Shown here: positions 46,995 through 57,532 of the stretch, piece after piece
Position numbering within the stretch: the first letter of the stretch is position 1
Layout: each line of letters opens with the position of its first letter
NCBI GenBank assembly: GCA_022432975.1
Contig: CM039509.1
Span: 23,281,432 to 23,345,431 of the forward strand
Origin: Begonia masoniana
Lineage: Eukaryota; Streptophyta; Magnoliopsida; Cucurbitales; Begoniaceae
Direction: 5' to 3'
DNA length: 64,000 nt
Notes under the pieces: generated by a model
Told to the model about the DNA's origin: nothing
The model's input: the letters and a program-made list of their open reading frames with translations, nothing else
Database searches by the model: none
Position numbers and translations under genes: made by a program

Positions 46995-47460
46995 ACTATG
47001 TCTTCCGGCTGACGTCATCAAAGTCATCCGCCCAGTGTATTTACATCTTCCGGCTGATGTCAGCATAAGTCTTCCGCCCAGTTTAAAACTCCGTCTTCCG
47101 GCTGACGTCACCCAAGTCTTCCACCAGTGTAATTATGTCTTCCGGCTGACGTCATCCCAGTTTTTCTGCCAGTATAATGCTTATATCTTCCGCTTGACGT
47201 CATCCATCTTCCGGCTGACGTCATCTCCTCATTCGATTTCAATTACTGTCTGTGTCTTCCGCCTGACGTCATCCTTACTTCTGTCTTTGCATTTACATCT
47301 TCCAGCTGACGTCATCTCTTCTACCGATTTTGTTCACTGTCTGCATCCACCGATGACATCGTCCATCTTCCGACTGATGTCATCTCCTTCTACCGATTTC
47401 GTTCACTGCCTGCATCCACCGGTGACGTCATCCATCTTCCGGCTGACGTCATCTCCTTCT
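46995..47460 (+). repeat. TGACGTCA/CTTCCGGC repeat array (3' LTR)
   Basis: More than ten modules of CTTCCGGCTGACGTCAT, partner of the array at 36940. Confidence 0.88.
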
Positions 47461-47771
47461 ACTGATTTCGTTTACTGTCTGTTCCTACCGGTGAACTCAA
47501 TTCTTGTTTATAGTTCACATCCACCGATTATCACTGTACACTTTTGTTTTATTTAATCCACCGAAGCTCTTTTTATACTAAGTGTAACGACCCTAATACT
47601 GTACCCGTATTTCCCGTACTATTTTTTTTTTAAACTAATATCTTTAATTAAACTCTAGGCGGAACCTAAACCGAAATCGAAACCAAAATCGAAATCGGAA
47701 TTGAAATCTAACTTTAGAATCATTTAAAACAATTAAATAAAAACTATATTTAATATAAATTATAATTAAAA

Positions 47772-48042
47772 TAAAGGGAGGGCAGAATCGGAATTCTGCC
47801 CTCGAAAAATAGCAGCGACCGGGCGCTGCTATTTGCAGCGCACGGTCGCCGTGTGCGCTGCACCATGCAGCGCACGATCGCTGCATTGTGCAGCGATCGG
47901 GCGCTGCTCTTTGCAGCGCCCAGTCGCTGCACTTTGCAGCGACCCTCTCCCTCCCCCTTCTGTATTTTTGCCTTCTCCTTTCTTTTCTCACAACAGAGAG
48001 CAAAACATATAAACAGCTCTCTGGAATCCGATTCCAGAGAGC
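47772..48042. repeat. serial array of distinct short palindromes (second copy)
   Basis: Palindromes in mirror order to those at 776-1048: AGGGCAGA/TCTGCCCT at about 47773-47800, five or more GCTGC/GCAGC palindromes to about 47943, and CTCTGGAATC/GATTCCAGAG at about 48014-48040. Loops and outer bases differ while stems stay paired. Confidence 0.85.
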
Positions 48043-48605
48043 AACTCCCTCCTTCTCCTTCACATTCTAGCACCCTAAACACTTCAATATTCTTTCGATT
48101 TCATTCCCAATCATCACCAAACATACTATTCCAATACGTGATAAAACTTCCTAAAAACAAATGGCGTGGATAGCTCTAAAACCGAGCATATCCATAACAT
48201 TTAAAAAAAACATTTCTGTAACGTTCAAATAACTGTTTTAAACCAAAACATTTCCATAAACAGTTTACCCAAACAGTTCCAGAATTTCAAAACAAATATC
48301 ATTACCTAAACATCCTATACATATTCTATCAATTATCCCAAAACGTTCCCAAAATCTATACATACTATCCCCACGGGTCAGGTGAGCCTCGACTGCGCCA
48401 GCACACCACCGCCGCCATCCTCCGTCAACTGTATCATGCCTCAGGAGGAGGAATCCCATCCTCACCTGGTTCCTCGATATCTAGGTCACCTACACCATAC
48501 AATACACTATGAGATAAAAATCTCAGTAAGCTCTAGTAAATGCTATGCATGCTGTGCATATGAGTTCGATAAACCATGCTTTATTTTTATCTTACTATGC
48601 AATGC

Positions 48606-48905
48606 TCAATACGCCTTTCGGCCAATACAATACGCCTTTCGGCCAATACGATACGCCTTTCGGCCAATGCTATGCTCAATACGCCTTTCGGCCAATACAA
48701 TACGCCTTTCGGCCAATGCTATGCTCAATACGCCTTTCGGTCAATACAATACGCCTTTCGGCCAATACAATACGCCTTTCGGCCAATACAATACGCCTTT
48801 CGGCCAATGCACAATAAGCCTTACGGCCAATGATCAATAAGCCTTTCGGCCGATGCACGATAAGCCTTGCGGCCAATGAACGATAAGCCTTTCGGCCGAT
48901 GCAAT
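48606..48905. repeat. tandem array of TACGCCTTTCGGCCAATA units
   Basis: More than a dozen copies of an 18-bp unit, some separated by ATGCTATGCTCA, decaying to AAGCCTTTCGGCCGATG at the right. It falls between the donor and acceptor-like blocks of this minus-strand LTR. Confidence 0.93.
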
Positions 48906-50495
48906 GCATTACGTTATCTTTAAAACTCTGTGTGGAAATTCATTTTTTTTTTTTATACTTTACCTTAAAACAAGTGATGCGTGAACAGTTCAATAACTTA
49001 CAGTAAACAAGCAATACTATATGACTGTAAAAGCATAAACTATAAGCTCCTAAGACCTAGCTACCCAAACCGAGCAAAACTAACTAAAGGCATCTCCAAA
49101 ACTCCTCGAGACGACATTCGACGTACGGTGTAGGCCAATCGGCCAAAGAAGATCACGAGAACTTACCTCGTGCACGCTGCAATCCAAGCTTCGTCCACGA
49201 GCGCTGTTTACCTAAGCAATTTACAAGGATTGACGTTAAAACAAGTTTAAGTTAATAAACTTCCAAATTGTCAAAACCTTGACTAAGCTTTCTAAAGTTT
49301 TAATCCATTTCATCGAGCCATTTATTTGAGAAATTTACGCTCGGCACCTCAGTTCTCGAATTACGAACTTTTCTGAAAATCCTAAAATTCTCGGATTTTA
49401 AACTTTTTCACGAATTGATCCAACTTCGTCCAATAACGTTTAATACGTTCAATAGATACTTATTTAAGGCTAACCTATTAATTACGAACCCTAAATCTCA
49501 TTTTAAGTCGAAACCCTAAACGAACCTAATTATTTAAAACTCCGAAATCATCGAAATAAAAGCTCTAAGATCGTAGGTTCATACCTAGAACGTCGATTGA
49601 AGGAAGAATCGAGAAGAATGGAGACAATCGGAAGGAAGATCGGAGGTTGAAGTGAGAAATCGCCTGAGGAAGAGGGTTCCGTCGTGCAGAGGAAAAAGAG
49701 AAAACAAAATAACAGAGAAGAAAGTGTTCTGCCGAGGAGAAAGAGAAAAGAAATATAGTTTTTATTAATTTACTTTGCAAAATTACTATTTTGCCCTTCT
49801 TTAGTTTTTCTTCCTTCGGTTCGTTAATTGGCTAACAATCCGGGTTCACCAAACCTCCTAATTTCACCAACAAGTCCAACTCATTATTTGGGATTTATTA
49901 AAACTGTCCGTTCACAATTTGGACCTCGTTTACTATTTTTACGAGAACGTCTTTTACATTACGAAAAGTGTATTTACTCAGAACATAGTGTTTGGTCTCC
50001 GAAAATTCCCATAATTTCCTTAAAATTCTTATTAATCGTTAGGATCGTAATGACGCTTTCTTTTCAGGAAACGGACCTGATTTGATATATTTACCAAAAA
50101 TGCCATTATATAATAAAATAATAATATAATACCTTATATCTGGAATCCGTACAAGCCGGATATTACACTAAGTCTTCCGCCAGCCTGAATTCTTTTAAAT
50201 CACGTTCATTTCTGTTTTTCGCTTCACTCGAGAACTCTCTCTCTCCCTGTAAATGTTTTCTGTTACTCACTGTAGTTTCTCCCTCTCTGTAAAGTTACGT
50301 TTATAGGGTTTGCGATGACAGTGCATATTTTCTGTCATTCGATTCTGTTCCTCTGTAAATATTTTAAAAGTATAATGTCCACTGTTTTGACCGATCTGTT
50401 CAAAGAAAATAGTCACTGTTTTCCGATATCTGTCCCGGAGTGATGGCTCCGATCCCGGACTCCGATCGGGTTCGGTTTCGGGCAATCACAGTTTT

Positions 50496-51435
50496 GGTCT
50501 AGATCGTTAGGCCCAACTCGCTATCTTGTCAGGCTCAATTTGGTCGCTAGACTCGATGAGCCGAACTTTTCTAGTCCAACTAACCTGATCTAGCCCAAAC
50601 TAACCCAATATCTTGAGTAAGAATTCACGTTATTTTTTATAACACACAAAAGTAGATATTTTTATACAATAGTATAATTTACCATGAAATAGTTTATTTA
50701 TGCAAGGAAGATTATTCTATCATTGAATAAACTCATAACTTTGAACTCTTGGAATCCAATAAATAAAAAACTAATTTAAATGATTTAGTTGTACACTCAG
50801 CATCACAAAACATATTATATAAATTATGTTTTGAATAATGTTACGTTTACTTTTTTATTCTACTAACTTAAAATATCCGCTGACATGTCAAACAATTATT
50901 GATATAATTGATATAATAACTTACTATTTATAATTTATTATATTAATTGTACTTTTATTGTACAATCATCGCTTGACACGTCAGCGAGTATTTTAATATA
51001 GTAAAATAAAAAAAATAAACGTAGCATTACTCTTACTTTTTTAACCTTAATTTATTATTTGTTATGAATTTTAATTGGACACGCATGGTTAGACATTAAC
51101 CTAGACAAATAGAAAGATAAAACTTGTAGGATATGATGCAAGCAAGTATGAATGTATGAATATAATGGAATTGACGAAAAATATGTGATGACTAATGAAA
51201 GCCTGAACATAAATGAGATGATTAATAAAAGTGTGAACTTACGAGATGAATAAGGAAAACTTGAACAATTGTTGGAAAATGAGTTTCAACAATATGAACT
51301 GTTAAGCATGGATTCAATAACGCATAAATTAATTCACATATGCACATATTTGACTAGTTTTGTGATTTAGATAGATTTTGTTAAGGAGCAATTATAGCTG
51401 ATCGAGATTTTTTTAGTTGCAAGTCAGGAGAAAGA
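50496..51435. other. AT-rich flank, no gene seen
   Basis: The first 110 bases continue the CTCG-rich repeat interrupted at 25081. The rest is AT-rich with no domain, terminal repeat or long ORF. Confidence 0.6.
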
Positions 51436-54400
51436 TGTGACGACACAGACCCGAACCGGGACCTTCACGAGACTAGACCGGACTTTGAGTTTAGACTTAC
51501 ACATTTTGGACGTAAAAATTTTCGACTTTTTAAAACTCTCGAACATTTAAATTGGAAGACATAAAATGAGAAACATAAACTGGAAGTCATGCAGTGGAAG
51601 ACTTAATAAAAAGAAAAACATAAACTGGAAGGCATACTGTGGAAGGCTACAGTGGATGACATAAGCTGTGGACTACAGAAATAGATGAAAAACAGGAAGA
51701 CAAAAGTGGACGACGGAAACAGAAGGCAGAAGTGGACGATGTTGCAATAGACAGGAATGGACAACGTTTAACTTTTACTGAAATGGACGACAGAACTAGA
51801 AGGCAGAATGGACGACTGGGATGGAGGTACCAAATGGGTGACTGGGAATCGGTCGAAGTGACCTCGGTGATGAAATCGGTTGAAGTGACCTCGGTGATGA
51901 AATCGGTCGAAGTGACCTCGGTGTGAAATCGGTCGAAGTGACCTCGGTCGAAGTGACCTCGGTGATGAAATCGGTCGAAGTGACCTCGGTGATGAAATCG
52001 GTCGAAGTGACCTCGGTGATGAAATCGGTCGAAGTGACCTCGGTGATGAAATCGGTCGAAGTGACCTCGGTGATGAAATCGGTCGAAGTGACCTCGGTGA
52101 TGAAATCGGTCGAAGTGACCTCGGTGATGAAATCGGTCGAAGTGACCTCGGTGATGAAATCGGTCGAAGTGACCTCGGTGATGAAATCGGTCGAAGTGAC
52201 CTCGGTGATGAAATCGGTCGAAGTGACCTCGGTGATGAAATCGGTCGAAGTGACCTCGGTGATGAAATCGGTCGAAGTGACCTCGGTGATGAAATCGGTC
52301 GAAGTGACCTCGGTGATGAAATCGGTCGAAGTGACCTCGGTGATGAAATCGGTCGAAGTGACCTCGGTGATGAAATCGGTCGAAGTGACCTCGGTGATGA
52401 AATCGGTCGAAGTGACCTCGGTGATGAAATCGGTCGAAGTGACCTCGGTGATGAAATCGGTCGAAGTGACCTCGGTGATGAAATCGGTCGAAGTGACCTC
52501 GGTGATGAAATCGGTCGAAGTGACCTCGGTGATGAAATCGGTCGAAGTGACCTCGGTGATGAAATCGGTCGAAGTGACCTCGGTGATGAAATCGGTCGAA
52601 GTGACCTCGGTGATGAAATCGGTCGAAGTGACCTCGGTGATGAAATCGGTCGAAGTGACCTCGGTGATGAAATCGGTCGAAGTGACCTCGGTGATGAAAT
52701 CGGTCGAAGTGACCTCGGTGATGAAATCGGTCGAAGTGACCTCGGTGATGAAATCGGTCGAAGTGACCTCGGTGATGAAATCGGTCGAAGTGACCTCGGT
52801 GATGAAATCGGTCGAAGTGACCTCGGTGATGAAATCGGTCGAAGTGACCTCGGTGATGAAATCGGTCGAAGTGACCTCGGTGATGAAATCGGTCGAAGTG
52901 ACCTCGGTGATGAAATCGGTCGAAGTGACCTCGGTGATGAAATCGGTCGAAGTGACCTCGGTGATGAAATCGGTCGAAGTGACCTCGGTGATGAAATCGG
53001 TCGAAGTGACCTCGGTGATGAAATCGGTCGAAGTGACCTCGGTGATGAAATCGGTCGAAGTGACCTCGGTGATGAAATCGGTCGAAGTGACCTCGGTGAT
53101 GAAATCGGTCGAAGTGACCTCGGTGATGAAATCGGTCGAAGTGACCTCGGTGATGAAATCGGTCGAAGTGACCTCGGTGATGAAATCGGTCGAAGTGACC
53201 TCGGTGATGAAATCGGTCGAAGTGACCTCGGTGATGAAATCGGTCGAAGTGACCTCGGTGATGAAATCGGTCGAAGTGACCTCGGTGATGAAATCGGTCG
53301 AAGTGACCTCGGTGATGAAATCGGTCGAAGTGACCTCGGTGATGAAATCGGTTGAAGTGACCTCGGTGATGAAATCGGTCGAAGTGACCTCGGTGCTGAA
53401 ATCGGTCGAAGTGACCTCGGTGATGAAATCGTCGAAGTGACCTCGGTGATGAAATCAGTCGAGGTGACCTCGATGATGAAAAAGGTCGAAGTGACCTTGG
53501 TGAAGAAATCGGTCGACAGAATTGGACAACAGGTTTGGACGACAAGTTTTGGACGACAGAATCGGATGATGTTGCCTCTGCCAGAACACTTAGCTGAAAA
53601 TTTATAAAAGAAATGACAGTATTGGACGACTACTTTGGACGACATTATCATTCACTGACTTTGGACGATGACTTTGGACGATAACTTTGGACGATTTGAA
53701 AACTTGAAAGAGATAAACACATACTCCGCCGATCGATCGGTTACTCCAGGCGATCGATCGGCTACCTCTCTGTTTGACAGTTTACATCTTTTGACACAAA
53801 AGCTTCAAACTTCAAAGCCCGATTCAAAACATAAGTTTGAACATATTAGAAAACATGAAAAAGGTTTAGGAATCTAACTGCATGGATAGCTCTAAAACCC
53901 AAGACAATCCATGCATAACCTAAAAGAAAAGACTCCAAGCAGTTCCAGAATATTTCAAAATATATATTCAACTGGTTATAAAACATCAACACCAAAACCT
54001 ATACATTACTAAAAATCCCAACATAGACTATACAAACATGGCATTCATTTTAAAAACTTCACCCTTGGGTCAGAAATATGTCTAGCTGCCGCAACCACCC
54101 CCAAAAGCCCTCGCCACCAACCACCTATTCGTCGGCCTGAGGTACAAAGTCCACATCTAGAGGGTCCATACCTACGATAGGGAGTTCAACTATGAGCCTA
54201 GAGCTCAGTAAGAACATATAATGCAGTGATGCATATGCTATGCATGAACTTTTGAAATACATGAACATTACTTTATATTACGTTCAAGTGTACAGGAGGT
54301 ATAAGTGGAGCTTATAAAGGAACTGGCGCAGAGGTGCACTATCAGGCACATAACAGGGGTGCACTTTCAGACACATTACAGGGATACAGAACAGGATGTC

Positions 54401-54558
54401 AGTCCTCATCCCACAGTTAACCGTACATTACATTACATGTTTTATCTTTTTTAACTTCAAACCTCGTACATAAAATATTTACATGACTTTCAGGAAAACG
54501 TGTATGCATGAACTTATATGGTGCTTAAACATAACATAAATGGCGACAGAATAACAAA
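51436..54558 (-). mobile_element. LTR fragment with giant minisatellite
   Basis: Plus-strand view begins TGTGACGACACAGACCCG, an LTR 3' end reversed. It contains the minisatellite, GATCGATCGG palindromes (53730-53765), hairpin (53879-53915) and acceptor-like block (about 54150-54215), then stops near 54558 before the donor block and LTR 5' end, where an inverted partner begins. No TSD can be assigned. Confidence 0.8.
51850..53520. repeat. 27-bp minisatellite, about 60 copies
   Basis: Unit GAAGTGACCTCGGTGATGAA plus ATCGGTC, virtually identical from about 51943 to 53400. Imperfect edge copies include a one-base loss at about 51922. As 27 is divisible by three, long frames stay open on both strands; they are not genes. 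Confidence 0.97.
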
Positions 54559-54564
54559 GCAGAA

Positions 54565-55762
54565 AAGATAAAACCTAAAATGTAATGTACGGTTAAGTGT
54601 GGGACGAGGACTGCCATCCTGTTCTGTATCTCTGTTATGTGCCTGATAGTGCACCCCTGTTATGTGCCTGATAGTGCACCTCTGTTGCGCCAATTCCTCT
54701 ATAAGCCCCACTTATACCTTCTGTCACTTGAACGTAAAGTTATGTAATGTACATGTATTTCAAAAGTTCATGCATAGCATATGTATCACTGCATTGTATG
54801 TTCTTACTAAGCTCTAGGCTCATAGTTGAACTCCCTGATGTAGGTACGGACCCCGTAGATGAGAATTTTGAGCCTCAGGCCGACGAATAGGTGGTTGGTG
54901 ACACGAGCTTGCGGGGGTTGGTTGTGGCATCCAAACATATTTTGATCCTGTGGGAGTGTATTTTTAAGGTGTATGTCAAATTCGGTACAGCTTTTGGGAT
55001 TTTAAAACAATGTATAGACTTTGTGTTGATGTTTTAAATCTTCTGTTCTGACAGTTGAATATATATTTTGAAATATTCTGGAACTGCTTGGAGTCCTTTC
55101 TTTTAGGTTATGCATGGATTGTCTTGGATTTTAGAGCTATCCATGCAGTTAGATTTTAGAAATTCTGTCATGTTTTCAAGCATGTTTTAAGACTTCGTTC
55201 TGAATCGGTTCTTTTTGGAGTTTAAAACTTTCTGTGTCAAACGAAATAAATCGTCAAACAGAGAGGTAGCCGATCGATTGCCTAGGGTAACTGATTGATC
55301 GGCGGTGTATATATGCCTTTCGATTTTTTTTTTAGTCTTCCAACTTTCTCTGTCGTCCAGTTCTGTCGTCCAAAACTTGTCGTCCAAACCTGTCGCCCAA
55401 TTATGTCGTCCAAACTTGTCGACCAAACTTGTCGTCCAAACCTGTTGTCCAATTCACTTCGACCGAATTCCTCGTCGAGGTCACTTCAATCGATTTCGTC
55501 ACCAAGGTCACTTCGACTGATTTCATCACCGAGGTCACTTCGACCGATTTCATCACCGAGGTCACTTCGACCGATTTCACCACCGAGGTCACTTCGACCG
55601 ATTTCATCACTGAGGTCACTTCGACCAATTTTGTTGTGGGTCATAGCTCTTCAAGTGCTGTGTCTTATCGACCGAAAACCCTGCCTTCTGTTTCTGTCGT
55701 CCATTCTATCTTCCTGTTTTTCATCTATTTATGTAGTCCGATTTTAATTGTCTTCCAGTTTT
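54565..55762 (+). mobile_element. LTR fragment, inverted partner of 51436-54558
   Basis: Plus-oriented copy of the same LTR subfamily: acceptor-like block and intact micro-ORF (54798-54890), hairpin (55111-55147), degenerate GATCGATC palindrome (about 55268-55300) and only five or six minisatellite units (55480-55640). Lacks both LTR ends. Confidence 0.8.
54798..54890 (+). other. conserved LTR micro-ORF (31 codons), intact copy
   Basis: ATG at 54798, TAG at 54888-54890; begins MFLLSSRLIVELPDVG. Several differences from the copy at 26459 are at third positions or conservative. Confidence 0.45.
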
Positions 55763-57223
55763 AAATATAGGGAAATTACCGCTTTGGACCTCAAAGTATA
55801 CGTTCTTTTCAATTCAAACCTTAAAGTATCAAATTTGACGATTCAAACCTTAAAGTATTAATAATCTAACAAAATGAACCTTGGCGGACGTCCTATGACC
55901 GTCCTCTCTCGAATTTTATCATAGAACGGACAGACTCTTAAAAATAGAGTCTATCCGTTCTAGAGAACGGACGCACCTTGAGACGGTGGTGACCGTCCTC
56001 TCTCGAATTTTGTCGTATAATGGACAAACTCTTAAAAATAGAGTCTATCCGTTCTAGAGAACGGACGGACTCTTAAAAATAGAGTCTGTCCATTCTAGAG
56101 AACGGACGCACCTTGGGACAGTGGTGACCGTCCTCTCTTAAAATTAGAACGAGAGAGGACGGTCACCACCGTCCCAAGGTGCGTCCTTTCTTTAAAATCT
56201 GGAGAGAGGACGGTCATCACTCTCGAAGAGTGTGTCCTATCTCCGCACATCACCATTAACCTCATTTTATAAATTAATTTTACAAAAATATAAAAAAATA
56301 TTGGATTTAATCGAAAATTTTATCACAAGTTTATTATATTATGGCAAAATAATCGGGAAATTTGCATGATTTTATAACATTTGTATGATTTATTATAATT
56401 GTTTAACGTATATTTAAAAAAATAATTTACTAAAATTACAATAATTCGTATAAGTATTAGAAAATCACGAAACTTTTCTGATTATCTCTCATGATGTGAT
56501 AAATATGTTGTAAAAATTTTAAATAAATGCAAGATCATTTAAGGAATGATACTAAACGATATTTGATTTATTAAAAAAATATTTAAAAATAGTAAAAAAT
56601 ATTAGATTTATTTAAAAATTTTATCATATATTTACAACATTATGAGAAGATAATCGGAAAAGGTTCGTGATTTTCTAACACTTGTTCGAATTATTGTAAT
56701 TTTAGTGAATTATTTTTTAAAATATAAGTAAAACAATTATAATAAATCATACAAATGTTATAAAATCATTCAAATTTCCCGATTAAGTTTCCATAATATA
56801 GTAAAAATGTGATAAAATTTTCGATTAAATCCAATATTGTTTGATATTTTTGTAAAATTAATTTATAAAATAAGGTTAATGGTGGTGTGCGGAGATAGGA
56901 CGCACTCTTGGAGAGTGATGATCGTCCTCTCTCCAGATTTTAAAGAAAGGACACACCTTGGGACGGTGGTAACCGTCCTCTCTCGTTCTAATTTTAAGAG
57001 AGGACAGTAACCACTGTTCCAAGGTTCGTCCGTTCTCTAGAACGGACAGACTCTATTTTTAAGAGTCCGTCCGTTCTATGACAAAATTCGAGAGAGGACG
57101 GTCACCACTGTCCCAAGGTGCGTCCGTTCTCTAGAACGGACAGACTCTATTTTTAAGAGTCCGTCCATTCTATGACAAAATTTGAGAGAGGACGGTCATA
57201 AGACGTCTGCCAAGGTTCATTTT
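55763..57223. mobile_element. foldback DNA element forming a 1.36-kb palindrome, right end displaced
   Basis: From about 55862 to 57223 the sequence is an inverted repeat with arms of about 680 bp and centre near 56542; sampled arm identity is about 95%. Arms carry smaller palindromes of CCGTTCTAGAGAACGG and ACTCTTAAAAATAGAGT. The outer 100 bp on the left (GGGAAATTACCGC...) has no partner because an LTR interrupts the right arm at 57224; its remainder should lie beyond 64000. No transposase. Confidence 0.8.
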
Positions 57224-57354
57224 TGTGACAACCCCAAACCCGATCGAGGTCGAGGAGCCATCACTCCGGACATTTCAAAAACATGGACTAATTTTTTTTG
57301 AACATTTATAAAACTTTTTAAATGGAAAACATAACTGGAAACTATACAGTGTAT

Positions 57355-57500
57355 GACTTATAGTGGAAGACGTAGGGTGGAAGACGTAGGGTGGAAGACG
57401 TAAGGTGCAAGATGTAGGGTGGAAGATGTAGGGTGGAGATGTAGGGTGGAAGATGTAGGGTGGAAGATGTAGGATGGAAGATGTCACAGGCGGATGATGC
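57355..57500 (-). repeat. 14-15 bp tandem array (GTAGGGTGGAAGA)
   Basis: About ten short units of GTAGGGTGGAAGAYG at the site where other LTRs carry TGACGTCA arrays, followed by GATGCCACAGGCG repeats to about 57530. Confidence 0.9.
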
Positions 57501-57532
57501 CACAGGCAGATGATGCCACAGGCGGATGATGC

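Larger units (their letters stand above)
47583..50167 (-). mobile_element. solo LTR nested in the 3' LTR, TSD ctaag
   Basis: Plus-strand view starts TGTAACGACCCTAATACTG and ends CCGGATATTACA; ctaag at 47578-47582 and 50168-50172. The uninterrupted site is visible in the 5' LTR at about 37506-37513 (TACTAAGTCTTC). Orientation is minus by comparison with the LTR ending at 1317. Donor CGAG/GTAAGTTCT on the minus strand (AC at 49165-49166); palindrome array 47772-48042; tandem array 48606-48905. Confidence 0.95.
25082..50490 (+). mobile_element. Ty3/gypsy chromovirus swollen to 25.4 kb by nested insertions, TSD gtttt
   Basis: TSD gtttt at 25077-25081 and 50491-50495. Without nested elements each LTR is about 2.70 kb (5': 25082-25298 + 27995-29502 + 36863-37834; 3': 45200-47582 + 50173-50490) and the internal region about 4.64 kb, the same layout as the minus-strand element. 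Nested inserts are 25299-27989, 29503-36857, 41014-43735 (holding a SINE) and 47583-50167. Sampled LTR-LTR difference is around 2%. Confidence 0.95.
45200..50490 (+). mobile_element. 3' LTR of the plus-strand chromovirus, split by a solo LTR
   Basis: Starts TGTAACACCCGACATT, ends GGGCAATCACA. About 2.70 kb without the insert at 47583-50167. Contains donor ACAG/GTAAGT (GT at 45850), micro-ORF 46351-46443, hairpin 46737-46773 and a TGACGTCA array 46995-47460. Confidence 0.95.

Noticed and set aside
48382..48909. ORFs of 77-152 codons with NTPFGQY or IRLSAN repeats
   Set aside because: Products of the 18-bp tandem array; several frames are open together.
51647..53651. Overlapping ORFs of 505, 627 and 632 codons on both strands
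   Set aside because: They are translations of the 27-bp minisatellite in different frames; a repeat length divisible by three keeps every frame open.
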